A stretch of DNA of 64,000 nucleotides from Paraburkholderia sabiae (GCF_030412785.1 NZ_CP125295.1:1984001-2048000), one strand, 5' to 3'. Shown: positions 41,066 to 50,442, counted from the first letter of the stretch. Translations and numbers: made by a program. The notes: a model not told the origin generated them from the sequence alone.

Positions 41066-43372
41066 ATGAATCCACTGTCCACGCAGCACAATTTTCAGAG
41101 CCTGTCGTTGAAGGATCTGCTCGAAGCACGCGATCTGTATCACTGGCATCTGACGAACAAGGCGAATGTCGTCGGCACGGCTGTCGGCCTGTATCTGATT
41201 CGCAGCGACGAACCGTGGCCCGATCAGAAGCCGCGCGCGAACGGTCGCGCACGGACAAGCGCGGAAGGCAAGGGCATTCGCACGTTCGGTAACTCGGAAG
41301 TGCGTCCGTATTCATGGCCCGCCGTGATCGTGCTGGTGCGCGACTGGGTCGACGCAACCGAGTTCGGTCATGGCAAGGTCGATCCCGATCACATGGTGCC
41401 GCGCACGCTTTATATGCCCGATGGGCGCGCCGTGCCCGTCTGCGTGGTCGCTGTCGAACCGACGGAAGCGGCCACGCACGCGCCCGCGGATGCACGCTGG
41501 CCTTCAACGTATATCGGCGGCGGCTGTCCGTTGATCGCGGATACGCAGGGCATCGAGCGGACGGCGAGCGTCGGCTGTCTCGTGACGGACGGCCATACGA
41601 CTTACGCGCTCACGAACCGGCATGTCTGCGGTGAACCCGGTTCGCCCGTGAAGGCGCTGTTGCGCGGCGCAGTCGAGGAAGTCGGCATCGCGTCGGATCG
41701 GCAACTGACGCGCGAGCCGTTCACGTCGGTGTTCCCCGAGTTCGCAGGCAGCCGCAGCTATCTCACGCTCGATGTCGGGCTCGTCGAAGTGCACGACGCG
41801 AACGACTGGTCGAGCCAGCCGTTCGGCATCGAAGGCAGCATCGAGCCTGTCGCCGACATCAACGAACTGAGCCTCAGCCTGCAACTGATCGATCAGCCCG
41901 TTACAGCGTTCGGCAGTGCATCGGGTGCGCTCGACGGCATGATTAAAGCGCTCTTCTACCGGCACAAGTCGCAGGCGGGCTACGACTATATTTCGCAGTT
42001 TCTGATCGCGCCCGCGAATGGCTCTGCGCAGACGCAGCCCGGCGATTCGGGCACGCTGTGGTATCTCGTGGCGCCCGCGAATGCACAAAGCGATGACGAA
42101 GAGAATCACGCAACGTCGTCACGTAACGGCAAAAAGACCGATAAACAGACTGGCGAGCGCCGTCTCTATCCGCTCGCAGTCGAATGGGGCGGCCAGGCGC
42201 TCGCGAGCGACGACGGCCAACGTCTGAACTATGCGCTCGCAACGGGTCTGAGCACGGCCTGCCAGCTGCTCGACGTGGACCTCGTGCGTGCACAGAACGT
42301 CGGCGCGAATCCGTACTGGGGACAAACGGGGCACTACAGCATCGCGACAGCGGCGATCGAGTCCGTCAAACAAGGCCCTTTGCGCGATTTCCTCGAAGCG
42401 AACGTCGAGCGCATCAGCTTCCGTCCGAACGAACTGACGCCGGAGCAGATTCGCGAGAAGCTCGCGCGCGGCGATTTCGTCGAACTCGCCGACGTGCCCG
42501 ATCTCGTGTGGAAAAAGACGCCGAGCCGCGTGCCGGGCGGCCGCGACTATGCGCAGAACGCCGGGCCCGAGCATCCGAATCACTACGCGGATATCGATCA
42601 GCCCGACGGCGACGGCAAGACGCTGCGCGACGTGACGCTCGACAACATCGCCAATATGAGCGTCGCCGTATGGTCGAAGTGGTACGCGGACGAAGGCGTG
42701 ACGGATGCGCGCTCCGAAGGGCTGTTGCCGTTCCGCGTGTGGCAGATTTTCGACGAGATGGTCACGCAGCTGAAAAAGCGCAACGACACGAAATTCCTCT
42801 GTGCAGCAGGCGTGCTCGCGCATTACGTCGGCGACGCGTGTCAGCCCTTGCATGGTTCGTATCATGCGGACGGCTACAAGGATGCGCCCGACGCGACGCC
42901 GAAGAAATGGCCGGGCAAGGGCGTGCATTCGACCTACGAAGACAAGATGGTCGACCGTCACTCGGATGAACTGTTGCCGCAGATCGGACCGCAGGCGAAA
43001 GCGTTCGACGGCGAGATTCCGAAGATCGGCGATGGCCGCGACGCCGCGTTCGCGACGGTCACGCTGATGGCCGAAGCTGCGAAGATTCTGCCGCCGTCTA
43101 CGCTGATCGACGAGTACATCCGTCTGGGCGGCGGCAGTTCGGCGCGCGTCGTCGACGGTCTGTGGGCTGCGTTCGGCGAAGACACGGCGAAGCTGATGGG
43201 CGCTGGCGCGCGTTATCTCGCGGCGATGTGGGAAGCCGCGTACGCCGTCGCCGATACGTCGCTGCCCGCAGGCGAGCGCGAAATCAGCGAACACGCGCTC
43301 GCGAAGGTGTATCAGGACAAGACGTTTCTGCCTTCACTGACGCTCGACAAGATCGGGCCGGTGATCGGTTAA
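41066..43372 (+). CDS. Trypsin-like protease fused to S1/P1-nuclease-like domain
   Basis: This 768-residue protein starts at ATG 41066 behind GAGGTG; 87 upstream in-frame residues look non-coding. Residues about 100-340 look like a chymotrypsin-fold protease: His186 (LTNRHVCGE), Asp236 (LTLDVGLVEV) and Ser328 (QPGDSGTLWY). Residues about 520-750 resemble the zinc-dependent S1/P1 nuclease or phospholipase C fold. VLAHYVGDACQPLHGSYHAD carries His586, Asp590 and His596, and further His/Asp residues follow (VHSTYEDKMVDRHSDELLP). There is no signal peptide or TM segment. I know of no characterised protein with this pairing. It has its own promoter region and lies next to hipBA, in convergent orientation. 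Confidence 0.75.
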   Translation: MNPLSTQHNFQSLSLKDLLEARDLYHWHLTNKANVVGTAVGLYLIRSDEPWPDQKPRANGRARTSAEGKGIRTFGNSEVRPYSWPAVIVLVRDWVDATEFGHGKVDPDHMVPRTLYMPDGRAVPVCVVAVEPTEAATHAPADARWPSTYIGGGCPLIADTQGIERTASVGCLVTDGHTTYALTNRHVCGEPGSPVKALLRGAVEEVGIASDRQLTREPFTSVFPEFAGSRSYLTLDVGLVEVHDANDWSSQPFGIEGSIEPVADINELSLSLQLIDQPVTAFGSASGALDGMIKALFYRHKSQAGYDYISQFLIAPANGSAQTQPGDSGTLWYLVAPANAQSDDEENHATSSRNGKKTDKQTGERRLYPLAVEWGGQALASDDGQRLNYALATGLSTACQLLDVDLVRAQNVGANPYWGQTGHYSIATAAIESVKQGPLRDFLEANVERISFRPNELTPEQIREKLARGDFVELADVPDLVWKKTPSRVPGGRDYAQNAGPEHPNHYADIDQPDGDGKTLRDVTLDNIANMSVAVWSKWYADEGVTDARSEGLLPFRVWQIFDEMVTQLKKRNDTKFLCAAGVLAHYVGDACQPLHGSYHADGYKDAPDATPKKWPGKGVHSTYEDKMVDRHSDELLPQIGPQAKAFDGEIPKIGDGRDAAFATVTLMAEAAKILPPSTLIDEYIRLGGGSSARVVDGLWAAFGEDTAKLMGAGARYLAAMWEAAYAVADTSLPAGEREISEHALAKVYQDKTFLPSLTLDKIGPVIG

Positions 43373-43401
43373 TGAGCGGCTGATAAAGCGATCGTAGAAG
43401 G

Positions 43402-44742
43402 CTAGGCCGACGCGAGCTTTTTGCTTTGCCTCGTCATGCCTTCGAAAATCGCCGATGCGAGATCTTGCGGAAAGTCTCCGGGTAGCTGCGCGGCCACGGT
43501 GTCGATGACGTGCTGCGTGGCGCCCGTCACGGAGGCGATCAGTTCGTCGACGGTATCGCGTGGCAAGCCGACCTGTTGACCTTGTGCGAGCCAATGCCGT
43601 CGCAGTATCTGACCGATCAGATAATGATTGCTCGTGCCGCGCACGGCCATCGCCATCTTCGCTTTCTGCATCGGCACGCGGTTCGCGCCGCGCCCGATGA
43701 TGGGATGCGCGGACAGCACATCGTAAAGCGGCGTCGCGCGATAGCGGTTGCCGGGTAAATGCGCGATGCTGAAGTTCTTCGCGTGGCCATCCGTTGCAGC
43801 GAGGAGCCAGAAGATCAGTTGCGCTCTGAAGAAGCGCGCGCTGTCTTCGGCGGCATCGACGGAACCGGCCAGAACGTGCATCACGGCATCGATTCCGGGC
43901 CCGCCGTCGGCCTGATATTTCGCAATGGGCGGCGTGCCTGTGGCCTGACACATGTCCTCTTGCGGCAGACGCACGATCCACATCGCGTCGCTCGACAGCC
44001 TGCGATCGAAGCGTTCGACGACGAGCGCTTTTTGATCGCCGAAATGCCCGATCTCGCACGCGGCGATGGGCAGTCCGTACGCCGCGACGATCCGCGAACA
44101 GAGCCATTCGTTTTCCACCGACGTGCGCATGTCGGCCTGCATATTGCCGACGAGGCCGAGCGGAAGCTTGAGGATATGCGTGGTCGGCGTGCTGCCCGCG
44201 GGCAGCACCCAGCGGCCCTTGTGCCGCAGCAGCGCGGTTTTCTCCTGCGCGCCCGCGATGGACAGCCGCAGATCGGCGGCCTGATCGCGCTGGCCGAGCG
44301 GGGCCGCCGATGTCGTGTCGCGCAGCAGGCGCCCGATGTCGCTCGCCGTCAGCGTGTCGCCGCCGATGCGGTACAGGTCGGTCGGCGCCTCGCCCGGCGG
44401 CAGCAGCTGGATCGCGCCGACGCAGTCGCGTCCGAGCGCGGCGAGCAGGTCGAACGGCGCCGTGCCGCCCGTCTTGTAGCGCTGCGCCATTCTGCGGCGA
44501 ATCGGCTCGCTGTCCGGCAGCAGATTGTCGAAGAACGCGGACACGACGGCTCCACGGTACGGCTGGTTGCCCGGCGTGAAGGGCAGCGACAGCGACAGCG
44601 GACGCCCCTGTTCGTCGCCGATCCAGCCGTCGAAGTAAACGAGAAGCTCGCCGCCGCTGGACTTTTCCCAGTAGCCGACGGCGATACCGTTCATCCACAG
44701 GTCGAGACGTTGAGTCTGTGAGCGGCGCCCCATGCCTACCAT
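43402..44742 (-). CDS. hipA: HipA-type toxin kinase
   Basis: This 446-residue protein has HipA features: an N-terminal subdomain, the Gly-rich autophosphorylation loop LSIAGAQEKTALL (Ser161), ATP lysine region THILKLP, catalytic Asp318 in LAATDGHAKNFS and metal Asp341 in PLYDVLS. HipA phosphorylates glutamyl-tRNA synthetase or related targets and causes growth arrest. Its start overlaps the end of hipB by 7 bp. The final EGMTRQSKKLASA tail is short. Confidence 0.93.
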   Translation of the reverse strand: MVGMGRRSQTQRLDLWMNGIAVGYWEKSSGGELLVYFDGWIGDEQGRPLSLSLPFTPGNQPYRGAVVSAFFDNLLPDSEPIRRRMAQRYKTGGTAPFDLLAALGRDCVGAIQLLPPGEAPTDLYRIGGDTLTASDIGRLLRDTTSAAPLGQRDQAADLRLSIAGAQEKTALLRHKGRWVLPAGSTPTTHILKLPLGLVGNMQADMRTSVENEWLCSRIVAAYGLPIAACEIGHFGDQKALVVERFDRRLSSDAMWIVRLPQEDMCQATGTPPIAKYQADGGPGIDAVMHVLAGSVDAAEDSARFFRAQLIFWLLAATDGHAKNFSIAHLPGNRYRATPLYDVLSAHPIIGRGANRVPMQKAKMAMAVRGTSNHYLIGQILRRHWLAQGQQVGLPRDTVDELIASVTGATQHVIDTVAAQLPGDFPQDLASAIFEGMTRQSKKLASA

Positions 44743-45170
44743 TGCTCCCGCTTTCTGGGCGCGCTGGCCGCGCGCTTGCGCGCCGTTGCGGCACGTCCGT
44801 CTGTCTTCGGCGCGGATCTACGCGTGCTCTTCGCGGCAGCAACGGGTTGCGCGCGCCTCGTCGTCTTGATGGCGGACGCTTTGCGCGCATTGGCGGCTGG
44901 TGCGGTGGCGCGATTCGATGGCGCGATCTTCGCAGCGGGCGCCGCATTCGTCGGCTCATCCTGGCTTAGCGTGATGCCGGCGTTCAGCAGCCGCAAGACC
45001 GTGAAGAGCCGCTCGACGCCCGCGGCGGCCGGGTTGGCCTCGAACTGCGCATAGCTTTGCTGCGTGATGCCGAGCCGCTCGGCGAGCATCGCCTGCGTGA
45101 GTCCAGCGGCTTTGCGAAAGCCGCGCAGAACGGGCCGCAACTGGCCAAGCGTCTTGACGGAATAATCCAC
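44736..45170 (-). CDS. hipB: HipB-type antitoxin, XRE HTH with basic tail
   Basis: This 144-residue protein starts with GTG at 45170 behind GAGG. The HTH spans about residues 8-60 (LGQLRPVLRGFRKAAGLTQA, MLAERLGITQQSYAQFE). A long Ala/Lys/Arg-rich tail follows (residues 75-144), much longer than in E. coli HipB (88 residues). It should repress its own operon through three dyads at 45254-45325 and neutralise HipA. An upstream frame extension is not translated in my view. Confidence 0.9.
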   Translation of the reverse strand: MDYSVKTLGQLRPVLRGFRKAAGLTQAMLAERLGITQQSYAQFEANPAAAGVERLFTVLRLLNAGITLSQDEPTNAAPAAKIAPSNRATAPAANARKASAIKTTRRAQPVAAAKSTRRSAPKTDGRAATARKRAASAPRKREQW

Positions 45171-45253
45171 GGCGGGCCTCGAGAGACGGGTTGAACGCGG
45201 GACAGGGCTGGTCTTGCAGGGCAGCGTTTGCGCTGCCGTCCGTCGGAACAGGA

Positions 45254-45271
45254 TACAGTTCAAAGGCTGTA
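45254..45271. promoter_or_regulatory. hip operator 1
   Basis: TACAG-TTCAAAGG-CTGTA, a dyad with an 8-bp spacer, built like the E. coli hip operator TATCC-N8-GGATA. Confidence 0.7.
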
Positions 45272-45280
45272 TTGGCAATA

Positions 45281-45298
45281 TACAGTCTTTAGGCTGTA
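45281..45298. promoter_or_regulatory. hip operator 2
   Basis: TACAG-TCTTTAGG-CTGTA, 27 bp from operator 1. A minus-strand -10-like TATATT (45282-45277) overlaps its edge. Confidence 0.7.
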
Positions 45299-45307
45299 AA
45301 AAGAAAA

Positions 45308-45325
45308 TACAGGGTAAAGGCTGTA
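45308..45325. promoter_or_regulatory. hip operator 3
   Basis: TACAG-GGTAAAGG-CTGTA, again 27 bp from operator 2. All three spacers end in AGG on the plus strand. Confidence 0.7.
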
Positions 45326-45523
45326 CGTGAGCTTGCGGCGACGCATCGGATCGCACAAGTTTTGCGAACGATTCGCAAACTGCCCGCGCGTCGCGCGCTG
45401 CGTTGCGCTGCAGCGCGGCGCCTTCCGTCAACACGGGTACGTGAAGTGCTACCGAACGCTCATTCGGCCGCACGATCAGGCGACGGCGATCCGAACAATA
45501 TTCACAACAAGGGAGGCAAGGCC

Positions 45524-46981
45524 ATGAGCGATCATCAATCTTCGAATGCACCCGATCCCACACGCCGCAAGATCCTGGCGGCGCTTGCGGGGAGTGTCGC
45601 GTTGTCGGCTTGTGGCGGAGGAGGCGGATCGTCGGGCAGCACGGGGGCGACGAGCGGCCTTCCGCCCGATCGCGCGAATCTCCCACGGCCTGCGTTGCCG
45701 AATCCCGCTACGTCGGGCATCGATCACATCGTGCTCGTCACGATGGAGAACCGTTCGTTCGATCATATGTTCGGCTGGGTGCCGAATGCCGAGCATCAGC
45801 AGAACCGCCAGTTCACCGATGCCTTCGGTCAGGCGCAAACGTCGTTCGGGTTGACGTCGAATGCCGCGTACGGCTTTCAGGCTTGCTCGTTCTCCGATCC
45901 GAACCATGCGTATGACGCAGGGCGCGTCCATCTCGCGAACGGCGCGATGAACGGTTTTCTGCTGACGCCGGGCACGAGCGTCATGCGCGGCGACGTGCTG
46001 CCCATCGGCTATTTCGGCGCACCCGATCTCGACTTCTATCGCGAGGCCGTTACGCAATACACGGTTTGCGACTACTACATGAGCGGCATTCTCTCGGCCA
46101 CGTTTCCGAACCGCCTGTATCTGCACAGCGGCGAAACCGACCGCCTCGACGACAGCGTCGATACGTCGTCGCTGCCGACCATCTGGGACCGGCTCGACGA
46201 CAAGAACATCTCGTCGACGTACTACTTCCACGACGTGCCGTTCACGGCGCTCTACGGCACGCGCTACGTCGGCCGCTCGAAGCTGTTTGCCGACTTTCTC
46301 TCCGATGCCGCCGGCGGCAATCTGCCCTCGTTCTGCATGGTCGATCCGAGCTTCGCGGGAGAAGCGCAGGGCACGTCGAACGACGATCACCCGCACGCCG
46401 ACGTGCGCAACGGCCAGGTGCTGCTCGGCAAGATCTACGACGCGCTGCGCACCGGTCCGAAATGGAGCACGACGCTGATGATTCTCGTGTATGACGAATG
46501 GGGCGGCTTCATGGAGCACGCGGTGCCGCCCGTCAAGCCGGTGTCGACGGCGGAGCATACGGTCGGCAACGATGGCCGCCTGGGCTTCCGCGTGCCGTGC
46601 ATGCTGATCGGGCCGCGCGTGCGCGCGAACAACGTGTCGCGCTATCCGTTCGATCCCAGCTCGATTCATCAGCTGCTTGCGTGGCGCTTCGGTCTCGATC
46701 CGCTCGGCGTGCGTGCGAGCGACGCGAGTACTTTCAACATGGCCTACGCGCTCGACTTCAGCGATGCCGCACGAACCGACGCGCCCGCTATTGCGGTGAC
46801 GCAAGGCACGTTCGGCGTGGCTTGTTCGACGGCGGGTGTGATTCCTGGACTCGGCGGCGTCGATCACAGTCAGCAGGTTCCATCTACGGCAGCTTCGGAA
46901 CCGACGGTCAATGCTCCCGGCGGACGCTTTGCCGATCTTCGCGCGAAAGCAACGGCACTGGGCTTCCCAGGCGGGATGTAA
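45524..46981 (+). CDS. Exported phosphoesterase (phospholipase C/acid phosphatase family)
   Basis: This 485-residue protein starts at ATG 45524 behind GGGAGG. A Tat-like signal (PTRRKILAALAGSVALSACG) also holds a lipobox-like SAC. The phosphoesterase motif IDHIVLVTMENRSFDHMFGW is followed by SGILSATFPNRLYLHSG, NDDHPHADVRNGQ and ILVYDEWGGFMEHAVPP, whose acidic and His residues should bind metal. It probably cleaves phospholipid head groups or phosphomonoesters outside the inner membrane. It is divergent from hipB. Phosphocholine specificity is not shown. Confidence 0.9.
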   Translation: MSDHQSSNAPDPTRRKILAALAGSVALSACGGGGGSSGSTGATSGLPPDRANLPRPALPNPATSGIDHIVLVTMENRSFDHMFGWVPNAEHQQNRQFTDAFGQAQTSFGLTSNAAYGFQACSFSDPNHAYDAGRVHLANGAMNGFLLTPGTSVMRGDVLPIGYFGAPDLDFYREAVTQYTVCDYYMSGILSATFPNRLYLHSGETDRLDDSVDTSSLPTIWDRLDDKNISSTYYFHDVPFTALYGTRYVGRSKLFADFLSDAAGGNLPSFCMVDPSFAGEAQGTSNDDHPHADVRNGQVLLGKIYDALRTGPKWSTTLMILVYDEWGGFMEHAVPPVKPVSTAEHTVGNDGRLGFRVPCMLIGPRVRANNVSRYPFDPSSIHQLLAWRFGLDPLGVRASDASTFNMAYALDFSDAARTDAPAIAVTQGTFGVACSTAGVIPGLGGVDHSQQVPSTAASEPTVNAPGGRFADLRAKATALGFPGGM

Positions 46982-47010
46982 TTTCTGCGCGACCTGCGCA
47001 CGTCTTGATG

Positions 47011-47045
47011 AAAAAGCGGCTCCGCGACGCGTGTCGCGGAGCCGC
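47011..47045 (-). terminator. 13-bp hairpin terminator after patatin gene
   Basis: GCGGCTCCGCGAC (47016-47028) pairs perfectly with GTCGCGGAGCCGC (47033-47045), loop GCGT. On the minus strand a T run follows (A run at 47011-47015). It may also block read-through from the plus-strand phosphoesterase. Confidence 0.75.
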
Positions 47046-47086
47046 AATCGCTTACAGCAGACAGTTGCTTCGAACCAGAAGTCCGA

Positions 47087-48340
47087 TCAGGCAGCTTCCT
47101 TCCGACGCTTGCCGATTTCCGTTTCGACAGGCATCTTGTCGGACTGCGGCACAGTACCGGCAGGGCGGTGCACGTCGTGCGTGACGAAGCCCAGTTCGCG
47201 GCTCGGCACATCGAACCAGTCGCGATGCGAGAACGAATCGCGGATATCGTCGAGGCCGCTTTGCCAGTGTTCGAGCATCGTGTCCATGCTGAACTCGTAG
47301 TCCTTGTAATGCCCTTCGTACGGCTTGTTCTTGTAGATCAGATGCACGACGTTGATCGCGCTGCCGTCCGCGGCCTCTTCGGCGAGCCGGAACAGCGGGT
47401 CCGCTTTCAACACCGACGTCGGCACATGCTCGAGCAGCTCCTTGATGAAGCGTGCATGCTTTTGCCGCTCGGCAAGCATGTTCGTGATCGCGCGCGTGCG
47501 GCTCGAATACTGGATGTCTTTCGCGCGCTCCGAAATGTCGAGGAAGTCGCCCGGCGCATTGCCGCGCGCGCTCCACAAATCCACCTGAAAAACGAGGGTG
47601 TCTTTGTGATCGGAATCGCGCAGTACTTCTGTGAGCGGCGTATTCGACACGAGGCCGCCGTCCCAGTAGTACTCGCCTTCGATTTCGACTGCGGGAAAGC
47701 CCGGCGGCAACGCACCCGACGCCATGAAATGCTCCGGCACGAGGCGCATCTTGCGATTGTCGAAGTACGTGAGATTGCCCGTGCTCACGTTTACCGCGCC
47801 CACGGACACGCGAATCGCGCCGTCATTGATGCGGTCGAAATCGGCGTATTGCAGCAGCGTTGCCTTGAGCGCGGCCGTGTCGTAGTAGCTGACGCGACTC
47901 GGGTCGAGCTTGCCGAGTCCTGCCATCGGCAGCGGAAAACGCGGCGCGAAAAAGCCGGGCTGGCCTTCCGTCAACGCGCGGCCCGCGGCCCACATGCTCG
48001 CCCACTTGCGCGAGAGATCTTGCATGCCGAGGCCGGGCAGCGTCCACGCGCTCACGCTGCCGACCCAGTCGAGCGGATGACAGATTGCGTTCCAGAAACC
48101 GCGCAGTGCCTTCACGCGGTTTTCCGGCGCATTGCCCGCGATGATCGCCGTATTCAGCGCGCCGATCGACACGCCCGCGATCCAGTCGGGTTCGACCTTC
48201 GCTTCCGCAAGGCCTTCGACGACGCCCGCCTGATAAGAGCCGAGCGCGCCGCCGCCTTGCAGCACGAGAGCGATCTCGTCATAGCGCGGCAACACAAAAG
48301 GCTCGGGTTGGGCGCTGATTTTCTTTGTGTCGCTGCGCAT
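47087..48340 (-). CDS. Patatin-like phospholipase (DUF3734-type)
   Basis: This 417-residue protein has oxyanion motif LVLQGGGALGSYQAG, nucleophile Ser58 (AGVSIGAL) and catalytic Asp227 (YYWDGGLVSNTPL), forming a Ser-Asp dyad. The C-terminal helical region resembles DUF3734 (LIYKNKPYEGHYKDYEFSMD). It is placed 10 bp downstream of bdhA in the adc-bdhA-patatin operon, a common Burkholderiales PHB/3-hydroxybutyrate gene set. It may act on lipids at PHB granules, which is inference. Confidence 0.9.
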   Translation of the reverse strand: MRSDTKKISAQPEPFVLPRYDEIALVLQGGGALGSYQAGVVEGLAEAKVEPDWIAGVSIGALNTAIIAGNAPENRVKALRGFWNAICHPLDWVGSVSAWTLPGLGMQDLSRKWASMWAAGRALTEGQPGFFAPRFPLPMAGLGKLDPSRVSYYDTAALKATLLQYADFDRINDGAIRVSVGAVNVSTGNLTYFDNRKMRLVPEHFMASGALPPGFPAVEIEGEYYWDGGLVSNTPLTEVLRDSDHKDTLVFQVDLWSARGNAPGDFLDISERAKDIQYSSRTRAITNMLAERQKHARFIKELLEHVPTSVLKADPLFRLAEEAADGSAINVVHLIYKNKPYEGHYKDYEFSMDTMLEHWQSGLDDIRDSFSHRDWFDVPSRELGFVTHDVHRPAGTVPQSDKMPVETEIGKRRKEAA

Positions 48341-48350
48341 GCGTCGCTCC

Positions 48351-49133
48351 TTATTTCATCGACCAGCCGTGGCTGACGATCACCGATTGACCCGTCAGTG
48401 CCGACGATTCGAACCCCGCGAGGAAGGCGACCGTGTTGGCGACGTCTTCGACCGTCGTGAATTCGCCGTCGACGGTTTCCTTCAGCATCACGTTCTTCAC
48501 GACTTCTTCTTCGCTGATCCCGAGCGCCTTGGCCTGTTCGGGAATCTGTTTGTCGACGAGCGGCGTGCGCACGAAACCCGGGCACACAACGTTCGCGCGC
48601 ACGCCGCGCGGACCGCCTTCCTTCGCCACCACGCGAGCCAAACCGAGCAGGCCGTGCTTCGCGGTGACGTAAGCGGATTTCAGCTTCGACGCTTCATGCG
48701 AATGCACCGAGCCCATGTACACGATCGAACCGCCGCGCTGGCTGTCGTACATGTGCTTGATGGCTGCCTTGGTCGTGAGAAACGCGCCGTCGAGGTGAAT
48801 GGCGAGCATCTTCTTCCAGTCGGCGAATGCGTACTCTTCGATCGGCGCGACGATCTGAATGCCCGCGTTCGACACGAGCACGTCGATGCTGCCGAGTTCT
48901 TTCACGGCGCGTTCGACGCCTGCATTGACGGCTTCTTCATTCGTGACGTCCATCGAAACGGCGATCGCCTTGCCGCCTGCTTCGACGATGCTCGACGCGA
49001 CTTTCTGCGCGTTGTCCAGATTCAGGTCGGCAATGACGACGGCCGCGCCGAGGCTTGCCAGCTTGCGAGCACATTGTTCGCCGATACCGCTTGCTGCGCC
49101 CGTCACGAGCGCGACCTTGTTTTGCAATGACAT
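48351..49133 (-). CDS. bdhA: 3-hydroxybutyrate dehydrogenase
   Basis: This 260-residue SDR enzyme has the NAD motif [13 protein letters not shown] at 89-91, and catalytic Ser142, Tyr155 and Lys159 (AYVTAKHG). It shows the bdhA-typical [20 protein letters not shown] and ends [10 protein letters not shown]. It converts 3-hydroxybutyrate to acetoacetate with NAD+, a step of PHB use. ATG 49133 is behind AAAGGGAA. It is the middle gene of an operon with acetoacetate decarboxylase and patatin. Confidence 0.93.
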   Translation of the reverse strand: MSLQNKVALVTGAASGIGEQCARKLASLGAAVVIADLNLDNAQKVASSIVEAGGKAIAVSMDVTNEEAVNAGVERAVKELGSIDVLVSNAGIQIVAPIEEYAFADWKKMLAIHLDGAFLTTKAAIKHMYDSQRGGSIVYMGSVHSHEASKLKSAYVTAKHGLLGLARVVAKEGGPRGVRANVVCPGFVRTPLVDKQIPEQAKALGISEEEVVKNVMLKETVDGEFTTVEDVANTVAFLAGFESSALTGQSVIVSHGWSMK

Positions 49134-49173
49134 GTCTGTTCCCTTTGATAGTTGGAGAGTCTTAGCGAGGCGC

Positions 49174-49983
49174 TTAGACCGCGAGTTCGAGTGCGTCGTC
49201 GTTCGACTTCTTCGCCGTTTGCGGTTCGGCATGCGCAGGCGCGAGATAGTCGAATGCGACTTCGCCGATATCCAGCGTGAGATTCGCGATCACGTGACGT
49301 GCGCCGACGACGCGCTTCACAGGCAAATCGGCGATCGGTGCGAGTGCGTGCGGATGCAGTTCGAGTGCAGCAGGGCCACTCCATGCGCCGAGCACCGACA
49401 CGTCGCGCAAATAGAAACGCACGAGTTCGCAGATGCGCGCCGAGCCGTCGACGTGCGGAATCACCTTGAGCAGATAGTTCGGCGTGTCGGCGAGTTTCGC
49501 GCGTTCGGCTTCGATATCGAGTGCGCGATGCTTGTAGCCCATCGTGCCCGTGGCAATGCGTTGCGTGCCGTAATCGAGCGTGCCGAGCAGCGTGTCATTG
49601 CCGTCGACGCCGAGCTTCGGACGCGCGAGCTTCTTCGGAAAGCCCCAGATTTCGCGGCCGCCCGCAATCGGACCTTCGTCGTCGAGGTACATCGAGTGCG
49701 TGTAGTTCGCGAGACGTCCTTCCATGTCGCGCACCGAGATCACCTGGCCGCTTTCCGTGTAATCGCCGAAGCCCGACGAGTCCGGCATGCGAATGAACTC
49801 GTAATGCACGAGCGCGATTTCCGGCTTCAACGGCTCCGGCACGATGGCGCGCAGCGCATCCAGATCCGTTTCATACGAAATGATGAAGTACTCGCGATTG
49901 AGAAAACGGAACGGCGGGCGAGGGTAGGCGGGATTGTGAACGGGCATCGCAAAGGCGGATTGCCGGATCGATTTGATGTCCAT
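49174..49983 (-). CDS. adc: Acetoacetate decarboxylase
   Basis: This 269-residue protein starts [20 protein letters not shown]. The Schiff-base lysine is probably Lys117 in [14 protein letters not shown], matching the KK pair of the family, and PYEPLVPEPL-like [22 protein letters not shown] is well conserved. It converts acetoacetate to acetone and CO2. It is the first gene of the operon, followed by bdhA after 40 bp. Confidence 0.92.
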   Translation of the reverse strand: MDIKSIRQSAFAMPVHNPAYPRPPFRFLNREYFIISYETDLDALRAIVPEPLKPEIALVHYEFIRMPDSSGFGDYTESGQVISVRDMEGRLANYTHSMYLDDEGPIAGGREIWGFPKKLARPKLGVDGNDTLLGTLDYGTQRIATGTMGYKHRALDIEAERAKLADTPNYLLKVIPHVDGSARICELVRFYLRDVSVLGAWSGPAALELHPHALAPIADLPVKRVVGARHVIANLTLDIGEVAFDYLAPAHAEPQTAKKSNDDALELAV

Positions 49984-50371
49984 GAACTTCCTCTTAGGCA
50001 TTGGGCGTTGTTGGAGCACGGCGAATCTTAGAGCAAAATTTTTTTCCCGATCACATTAATTTTTCCAATACACCGTTGGTCTGCGCGCAACAGTGATCAG
50101 GGCTTTCAGTCTGATTCAACAAACAGTGAATCATTGTGAAAATCGGCATGACGCATTTCTGTGAGCGACATGTCGAAGACGCGGAATGAAATACGGGTGA
50201 CATGCAATCGATGTTTCCGCCGCCATGTTTAACGACGTCAGACGATTTGCGCGATCGTCGATCGGATGAGATTGATTGGTGAGCTAATCAATTCGCTCGC
50301 GCGTGGCGGATGGTTGGGTGCGCATCGCGGCGCACCGGACGGACTCGCGAGCAAAAAGTGTTATTGATTTG
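49984..50371. other. Intergenic region upstream of adc
   Basis: AT-rich near the adc start, with ACAGTGATCAGG and ACAGTGAATCA stretches. It probably holds the adc operon promoter on the minus strand. No gene is supported in this stretch. Confidence 0.5.
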
Positions 50372-50426
50372 TTGCAGCGCGACATCGCCAGGGTATATAC
50401 TAGGGTTATTACCTAGGGTGTAACCC
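50372..50426 (+). promoter_or_regulatory. Promoter and operator of the 42-residue gene
   Basis: TTGCAG (50372-50377), 18 bp, then TATACT (50396-50401). It overlaps an inverted repeat GGGTTA/TAACCC (50403-50408, 50421-50426) centred on CCTAGG, and two CTAGGG copies 13 bp apart. A site for a repressor is likely. Confidence 0.55.
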
Positions 50427-50442
50427 GCACAAGGAGTCCGCC

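Noticed and set aside
43365..43385. Possible further response-regulator half-box (AATGAGC on plus, GCTCATT on minus)
   Set aside because: There is no good second repeat at 11 bp and no minus-strand gene start downstream; it lies between convergent genes.
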